Shown piece by piece: positions 6,326 through 9,614 of a stretch of 9,614 nucleotides of DNA. Positions within the stretch are counted from its first letter, which is position 1, and every line of letters starts with the position of its first letter. Origin of the DNA: JANQUM01 sp047630355 (lineage in GTDB: Bacteria > Bacteroidota > Bacteroidia > Cytophagales > Spirosomataceae); assembly GCA_047630355.1 (NCBI GenBank), contig JBLHXN010000123.1, positions 1 to 9,614 on the forward strand. The letters are read 5' to 3'. A program made the translations under genes and the position numbers. The notes beneath the pieces were generated by a model that worked only from the letters and a program-made list of their open reading frames with translations, ran no database searches and had not been told where the DNA came from.

Positions 6326-7747
6326 TTAAATCCCTTCCGCCATTTCAATAGCCCCGCGTAATGCCGCAAGTTTGTTATGCACTTCGTTCATTTCATCTTC
6401 GATGTCTGATTTTGCCACAACGCCCATTCCAGCTTGAAAAAAGAGCGTATTATTCTTACTCAAAAAGGTACGAATTGCGATGGCATGATTGAAGTTTCCG
6501 TCAAAATCCATGAACCCGATGGCTCCTCCGTAAATGCTTCTATTCGTTGGTTCGAGACCATTGATAATGCTCATGGCGTTATGCTTTGGTGCTCCAGAAA
6601 GGGTTCCGGCGGGGAAGGTATCAGCCACTAATTGCAATGGATTTGTGCCTTTAATCATCCGCCCCGTCACTTTGGAGACGAGGTGAATTACGTGGCTGTA
6701 AAATTGCACTTCTTTGAAAACGTTGACTTTTACATTGTTTGAGCTGCGGGATAAATCGTTTCGGGCAAGATCCACGAGCATTACGTGTTCGGCAGATTCT
6801 TTCGGATCGGCGTGCAGTTGTCGGGCAAGTTCTGCGTCTTTTTCATCGTCTCCGCTGCGGCGGAACGTTCCGGCAATTGGGTGAATTTCGGCAACGCCGT
6901 CTTTTATCAAAATCTGAGCTTCGGGAGACGAACCAAAAATGCTGTAATCGCCGCCGTCAAAATAAAATAAATACGGTGATGGATTGATGCTTCGCAAGGC
7001 ACGATAAACGTTGAAATCGTCGCCTTTAAATTTCTTCGCGTAACGCCGCGACGGAACAATTTGAAATACATCACCCCGCAAACAGTGCTTTTGACATTGA
7101 GCAATTATTTCCCGCATTCTGTCGTCAGTAATGTTGGTCTCTTCTTCGCCTTCTGCTTCAAACGGTTTTGTGGAAATTTTGGGCGTTTTTACAAAGATTT
7201 CAAGCGTTTCCAACCCACTTTCCAGCGGTTTCGAAACTTCACCTTCTTTTGTGTAAGTGTGTTCAAAAAGGTGCATTTCGTTCTTAAAGTGATTTACCGC
7301 CACCACGTACCGATACACCCGGTACATAATCTGAGGAATGGCGGTTTCTTCGCTTTTTCCCTGCATTTCAATGTCTTCAAAATACGAAACGGCGTCGTAC
7401 GTAATATGTCCGAATAAGCCATTTGAGATAAAAGCGTGCGGGTTCTCTTCGGCTTTGAAAACATCGGCAAATTCCCGTAAAGCTTTTACCGCATCCTTAC
7501 GATTTTTCAGCGTAAACGTTTCGGTTTCACCGTTTGGAAAAGTTTGGGTAACGGTGCTATTGTCAATTGTAATACTCGCCATCACATCACAAGCAATGTA
7601 ACTAAAGCTGTTCTGCATGGCGTGGTAATCCGCACTTTCGAGGATTACGGAATACGGGTATTGATCCCGAATACGAAGAAAAATCCCGACGGGTGTAACC
7701 GTATCGGCAAGTAAACGTTTGCTGCGGGTGGAAATATTGTAGCTCAT
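6326..7747 (-). CDS. trpE: Anthranilate synthase component I
   Basis: This cytoplasmic enzyme converts chorismate plus ammonia (from TrpG) to anthranilate and pyruvate. At 473 residues it has the usual length. The N-terminal regulatory domain has LLADTVTPV (12-20) and ILESAD (35-40), the region that in this family binds tryptophan for feedback inhibition. The chorismate-binding domain shows DVFQIVPSRR (226-235), SPYLFYF (257-263), GSSPE (272-276), HPIAGTFRR (289-297), VDLARNDLSR (325-334), FPAGTLSGAPK (378-388) and IYGGAIGF (405-412). A small deviation is QAGMGVVA (438-445), where most family members have QAGAG. TrpE is preferred over PabB because of the LES motif, the trp leader directly upstream and trpG downstream. 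Expression is probably controlled by the attenuator between 7792 and 7923. Confidence 0.96.
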   Translation of the reverse strand: MSYNISTRSKRLLADTVTPVGIFLRIRDQYPYSVILESADYHAMQNSFSYIACDVMASITIDNSTVTQTFPNGETETFTLKNRKDAVKALREFADVFKAEENPHAFISNGLFGHITYDAVSYFEDIEMQGKSEETAIPQIMYRVYRYVVAVNHFKNEMHLFEHTYTKEGEVSKPLESGLETLEIFVKTPKISTKPFEAEGEEETNITDDRMREIIAQCQKHCLRGDVFQIVPSRRYAKKFKGDDFNVYRALRSINPSPYLFYFDGGDYSIFGSSPEAQILIKDGVAEIHPIAGTFRRSGDDEKDAELARQLHADPKESAEHVMLVDLARNDLSRSSNNVKVNVFKEVQFYSHVIHLVSKVTGRMIKGTNPLQLVADTFPAGTLSGAPKHNAMSIINGLEPTNRSIYGGAIGFMDFDGNFNHAIAIRTFLSKNNTLFFQAGMGVVAKSDIEDEMNEVHNKLAALRGAIEMAEGI

Positions 7748-7791
7748 ATTTTATAATCAGTAAGTCTGTTTGTCAACAAGTGAAAAGGCAT

Positions 7792-7825
7792 AAAAAAACG
7801 GCTTGCCGTGTGAACCGCAAACCGT
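7792..7825 (-). terminator. trp attenuator: Rho-independent terminator in the trpE leader
   Basis: On the minus strand ACGGTTTGC (7825-7817) pairs with GCAAGCCGT (7806-7798) in a 9-bp stem with one G-U pair and a 10-base loop. Seven T follow (7798-7792, the first shared with the stem end). It ends about 45 bases before the trpE ATG and 40 bases after the leader-peptide stop, so it stops transcription before trpE unless a competing structure forms. Confidence 0.88.
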
Positions 7826-7861
7826 CAGAATATTTTTAGAATATCAACGCATAGCTAAATT

Positions 7862-7883
7862 GTTCACCTCGATTGAGAAGAAC
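7862..7883 (-). promoter_or_regulatory. trp leader hairpin 1:2, competing with antiterminator pairing
   Basis: On the minus strand gttcttctc (7883-7875) pairs with gaggtgaac (7870-7862) around a 4-base loop: eight pairs, including one G-U, with one mismatch. It begins one base after the third Trp codon and spans the leader stop. Its 3' arm contains gtgaac (7867-7862), which can instead pair with gttcac (7815-7810) in the loop region of the terminator hairpin. A ribosome stalled at the Trp codons would hide the 5' arm and free this segment. The 6-bp alternative is short, so the detailed fold is inferred. Confidence 0.6.
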
Positions 7884-7923
7884 GCCACCACCAAAGGTTT
7901 GCTACTTGTGTTGTTGTATTCAT
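7864..7923 (-). CDS. trpL: trp operon leader peptide (19 aa, three tandem Trp codons)
   Basis: The ATG at 7923 opens MNTTTQVANLWWWRSSQSR, ending at TGA (7866-7864). Trp codons are at residues 11-13 (7893-7885). Three consecutive Trp codons in a 19-residue frame, followed by a hairpin, a U-tailed terminator and trpE, is the hallmark of ribosome-mediated attenuation. With little charged tRNA-Trp the ribosome stalls and trpE is transcribed. With enough, the terminator forms. The peptide itself is presumably not functional. The start lies only four bases after a consensus -7 box, so the mRNA may be leaderless or nearly so. No Shine-Dalgarno is present. The next ATG downstream on this strand is far past the Trp codons, so this start is the only fitting one. 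Confidence 0.88.
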   Translation of the reverse strand: MNTTTQVANLWWWRSSQSR

Positions 7924-7927
7924 AACA

Positions 7928-7935
7928 CAAATGTA
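7928..7935 (-). promoter_or_regulatory. Promoter -7 element of the trp operon
   Basis: TACATTTG on the minus strand (7935-7928) matches TAnnTTTG fully. The -33 region is T-rich (around 7953-7958) but has no clean TTG at the preferred distance. A TTTG lies closer, at 7951-7948, with a gap of only 12. Transcription would start at or within a few bases of the leader ATG. Confidence 0.55.
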
Positions 7936-8065
7936 TAAAGGAAATCGCAAAAGAAAAACTTTACTTAAACTCACTACGCAAATTGGCTCAGCGTTTAATT
8001 CACGGCACGGTTTATTATACCATAGATGCCTCGCACATCCGATAAATTTTAATTAAGAAACCGAA

Positions 8066-8644
8066 ATGATGAAATACTGGATAAACAAATTTCTGATTAT
8101 TAGTAGTTTAGCTGCACTATTAGCTGTGGTGTGCATCGTTATTTCGGATATTTTGGTGAAAGCTTCAACCCGAAAAAAGGTATTTAATTCAGTGCAGAAC
8201 ATCCCTAAAAATAAAGTGGGATTACTTTTGGGAACTGCTAAATTTCTACAAAGTGGCGAACCGAACTTATATTATAAATACCGGGTGGAAGCGGCAGTCG
8301 AACTACTCAATGCGGGTAAGGTAGAATTCATTTTGGTAAGCGGAGATAATAGCACAAAATACTACGATGAGCCGAGCACTTTTGAAACAGATTTGATCGA
8401 AGCCGGAATTCCCGCCGACAAAATGTACAAAGACTACGCCGGATTCCGAACGCTGGATTCTATCGTACGAAGTAAAGAAGTATTCGGACAGAGTTCCATA
8501 ACCGTAATTTCGCAGCCGTTTCACAACGAACGGGCCATTTATATCGCCACCCGAAAAGGGATTGACGCAATTGGCTACAACTCCGAAAGGGTAATTGCCG
8601 AGTACGGTTTAAAGTGCAGGTCAGAGAGCGTTTGGCCCGCGTGA
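8066..8644 (+). CDS. SanA/YdcF-like (DUF218) membrane protein, C-terminus frameshifted
   Basis: This is an inner-membrane protein of the SanA group. In enterobacteria SanA is linked to envelope integrity and vancomycin exclusion at high temperature, but its biochemical activity is unsettled. One membrane helix (about residues 8-31) is followed by the DUF218 domain on the outer side: GLLLGTAK (52-59), ILVSGDN (89-95), DYAGFRTLDS (123-132) and SQPFHNERA (149-157), all in family order. After Lys183 the frame switches to nine unrelated residues and stops at 8642-8644. The expected family ending is found one frame over from 8614. The conserved DUF218 core is complete, so a truncated 192-residue protein might still fold. 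The tandem ATG ATG at 8066/8069 leaves the exact start open by one codon. No good promoter match was found upstream. It is transcribed away from the trp operon. Confidence 0.8.
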   Translation: MMKYWINKFLIISSLAALLAVVCIVISDILVKASTRKKVFNSVQNIPKNKVGLLLGTAKFLQSGEPNLYYKYRVEAAVELLNAGKVEFILVSGDNSTKYYDEPSTFETDLIEAGIPADKMYKDYAGFRTLDSIVRSKEVFGQSSITVISQPFHNERAIYIATRKGIDAIGYNSERVIAEYGLKCRSESVWPA

Positions 8645-8805
8645 AAATGATGCTCGATTTGATTTTTGGTGAAACTCCGAAGTTTTTAGGTAAGAAAATT
8701 AAGATAGATAAGTATACAGTTTCGCACGTAAACAAAACCTTAAACTTCTACGGACCTTGGCTGCTTAGAAGCAGCGAGTCCGAAGCACAAAACAGCAATT
8801 GCTAA
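8614..8805 (+). pseudogene. Displaced C-terminal part of the SanA-like gene (after a frameshift)
   Basis: In the frame offset from the SanA-like gene, VRERLARVKMMLDL and TPKFLGKKIK match the usual SanA C-terminus ('..VR..LARVKA.LD.......PKFLG'). Restoring one G near 8612-8615 (aag gtg instead of aagtg) would join it to Lys183. The joined protein would be 246 residues, close to E. coli SanA (239). Beyond about residue 217 the frame runs on through non-family sequence to 8805, overlapping the 3' end of the convergent gene by 66 bases, so the original stop may also be lost. This segment has no start signal of its own and is not a separate gene. A sequencing error is an equally simple explanation for the missing base. 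Confidence 0.7.
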
Positions 8806-9342
8806 GAGGTAATGGTACGCGTCAATTCCGTCGGCGGCGTTAGCTATATACTCCGGCGTGAAAACAGCGGCAGCGGCAAATACTACACCTCCAATGAGGA
8901 ATAAACCTATCGTTGATTCTCCTTTTACGAACGCCCAAATTCCCAATACGGCTACAAGTGGTAAACAAACTAAAGCAATGTAATTTCGGGTAACGTTAAA
9001 ATCCATGAATTCGGTGAATGCTAACAACGCAAAGCCGATTCCGATGATGGCATAACCAACAATTCGGTTGATAGCCTTTCTGGAAACTAACTGGTAAGAA
9101 GCGGTGAGTAAACCCAAAGCTCCGACGGTAGTAGCCAGTTTCTGAAAAAATGCGGAACCTTGACCTGCTTGCACGTATCCGGCGTAACGAATCCCGCCCA
9201 ATACAGCCGCAATGGCAATTGAGAGAATAAAAGATTCCCACAGAATAGTGGAAAGCGTATCGAGCTTAATTAAATATTTGAAAAAGACGAAAAAACCGAC
9301 AGCAGCGAGCACAAAATCGGAGATAACGTGAGAGGTTTCCAT
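8740..9342 (-). CDS. Seven-helix integral membrane protein of unknown function (200 aa)
   Basis: The family is not recognised with confidence. The protein is very hydrophobic, with predicted helices near residues 8-24, 31-50, 68-86, 94-111, 119-138, 144-162 and 175-191. Loops are short and there are no soluble domains. Possibly notable polar residues in or beside the membrane are His5, Glu36, Arg52, His177 and the GIRYAGY stretch (50-56). The ATG at 9342 fits the start of helix 1, and the tail (KQPRSVEV) is short. It follows murB by 53 bases on the same strand with no terminator seen, so cotranscription with murB is possible. Its 3' end overlaps the displaced frame of the SanA-like gene, not the intact part. 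Confidence 0.75.
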   Translation of the reverse strand: METSHVISDFVLAAVGFFVFFKYLIKLDTLSTILWESFILSIAIAAVLGGIRYAGYVQAGQGSAFFQKLATTVGALGLLTASYQLVSRKAINRIVGYAIIGIGFALLAFTEFMDFNVTRNYIALVCLPLVAVLGIWAFVKGESTIGLFLIGGVVFAAAAVFTPEYIANAADGIDAYHYLLAIAVLCFGLAASKQPRSVEV

Positions 9343-9395
9343 TTACTAAAGATTGGTTTACAAGAAGAGTATCGATAAGAGCAATTTACTGTTTT

Positions 9396-9614
9396 TTAGA
9401 TAAAATTTACCTCAGGCGTAAGTTTTATTCCGAATTTCTGATTTACAGAGTCCTGAATATCAAACGCCAATGCCTTAATATCGCTGCCTTTTCCGCCTCC
9501 ATAATTTACCAATACCAAAGCCTGTTTTGCGTGAACGCCAATCTCTCCAAAGCGTTTTCCTTTCCACCCGGCTTGCTCAATGAGCCATCCGGCGGGTACT
9601 TTTACCGTATCATC
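9396..9614 (-). CDS. murB: UDP-N-acetylenolpyruvoylglucosamine reductase, C-terminal 72 codons (partial)
   Basis: This cytoplasmic FAD enzyme reduces UDP-GlcNAc-enolpyruvate to UDP-MurNAc with NADPH, the second committed step of peptidoglycan synthesis. The visible part is the C-terminal substrate-binding domain: PAGWLIEQAGWKGKRFGEIG (7-26 of the visible peptide), VHAKQALVLVNYGGG (27-41), then the closing LTPEVNFI whose Glu is the conserved general acid of MurB (Glu325 in E. coli). The catalytic Ser and FAD-binding domain lie outside the window. The ending matches type I MurB. Confidence 0.94.
   Translation of the reverse strand, partial: DDTVKVPAGWLIEQAGWKGKRFGEIGVHAKQALVLVNYGGGKGSDIKALAFDIQDSVNQKFGIKLTPEVNFI

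Noticed and set aside
6434..7601. Several plus-strand frames (60-118 codons) and one minus-strand frame opposite or within trpE
   Set aside because: All are shadows of trpE, whose conserved motifs run through the whole region.
8614..8805. A separate 63-codon gene starting at GTG 8614
   Set aside because: Its sequence is the expected SanA C-terminus in a shifted frame, so it is part of the neighbouring gene.
1..9614. CRISPR arrays, tRNA or rRNA genes, phage or defence systems
   Set aside because: No regularly spaced repeats, cloverleaf or rRNA segments, and no phage or defence proteins were seen on either strand.

Overview
The window looks like a chromosomal segment of a Bacteroidota bacterium, probably of the Cytophagales/Spirosomataceae type. 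The evidence is a single-chain SecDF fusion, several TAnnTTTG-type promoters, near-absence of Shine-Dalgarno sequences, and moderately AT-rich DNA with housekeeping genes in short, loosely packed units. The assignment comes from protein style and promoter style, not from a database search.

Left edge (1-570): the 5' part of a Crp/Fnr-type regulator gene on the minus strand is cut off after about 60 codons. It is followed by what looks like the first 22 codons of an insertion-sequence transposase running off the window, so the regulator appears to be broken by an IS. The regulator's promoter and a 9-bp palindrome remain upstream. A rightward promoter region then leads to a small secreted protein of unknown function (574-927) and to secDF (1076-4048), the proton-driven accessory part of the Sec translocon. 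A strong hairpin terminator follows secDF.

Middle (4178-6142): a PBP4/DacB-type D-Ala-D-Ala carboxypeptidase/endopeptidase lipoprotein lies on the plus strand and converges on trpG.

Tryptophan operon (6142-7935, minus strand): the order is promoter, 19-residue leader peptide with three consecutive Trp codons, terminator hairpin with seven U, trpE, a broken small gene resembling a Phd/YefM antitoxin, then trpG. TrpE and TrpG together make anthranilate synthase. The leader is a textbook-type transcription attenuator and is the best regulatory find in the window. The antitoxin-like remnant between trpE and trpG is the least expected one.

Right part (8066-9614): a SanA/YdcF-like (DUF218) inner-membrane protein gene carries an apparent one-base deletion near its 3' end. 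A seven-helix membrane protein of unknown function converges on it and overlaps the displaced reading frame. The C-terminal 72 codons of murB lie at the right edge. DacB, MurB and SanA all relate to the cell envelope, but they are in separate transcription units and no shared operon is evident.
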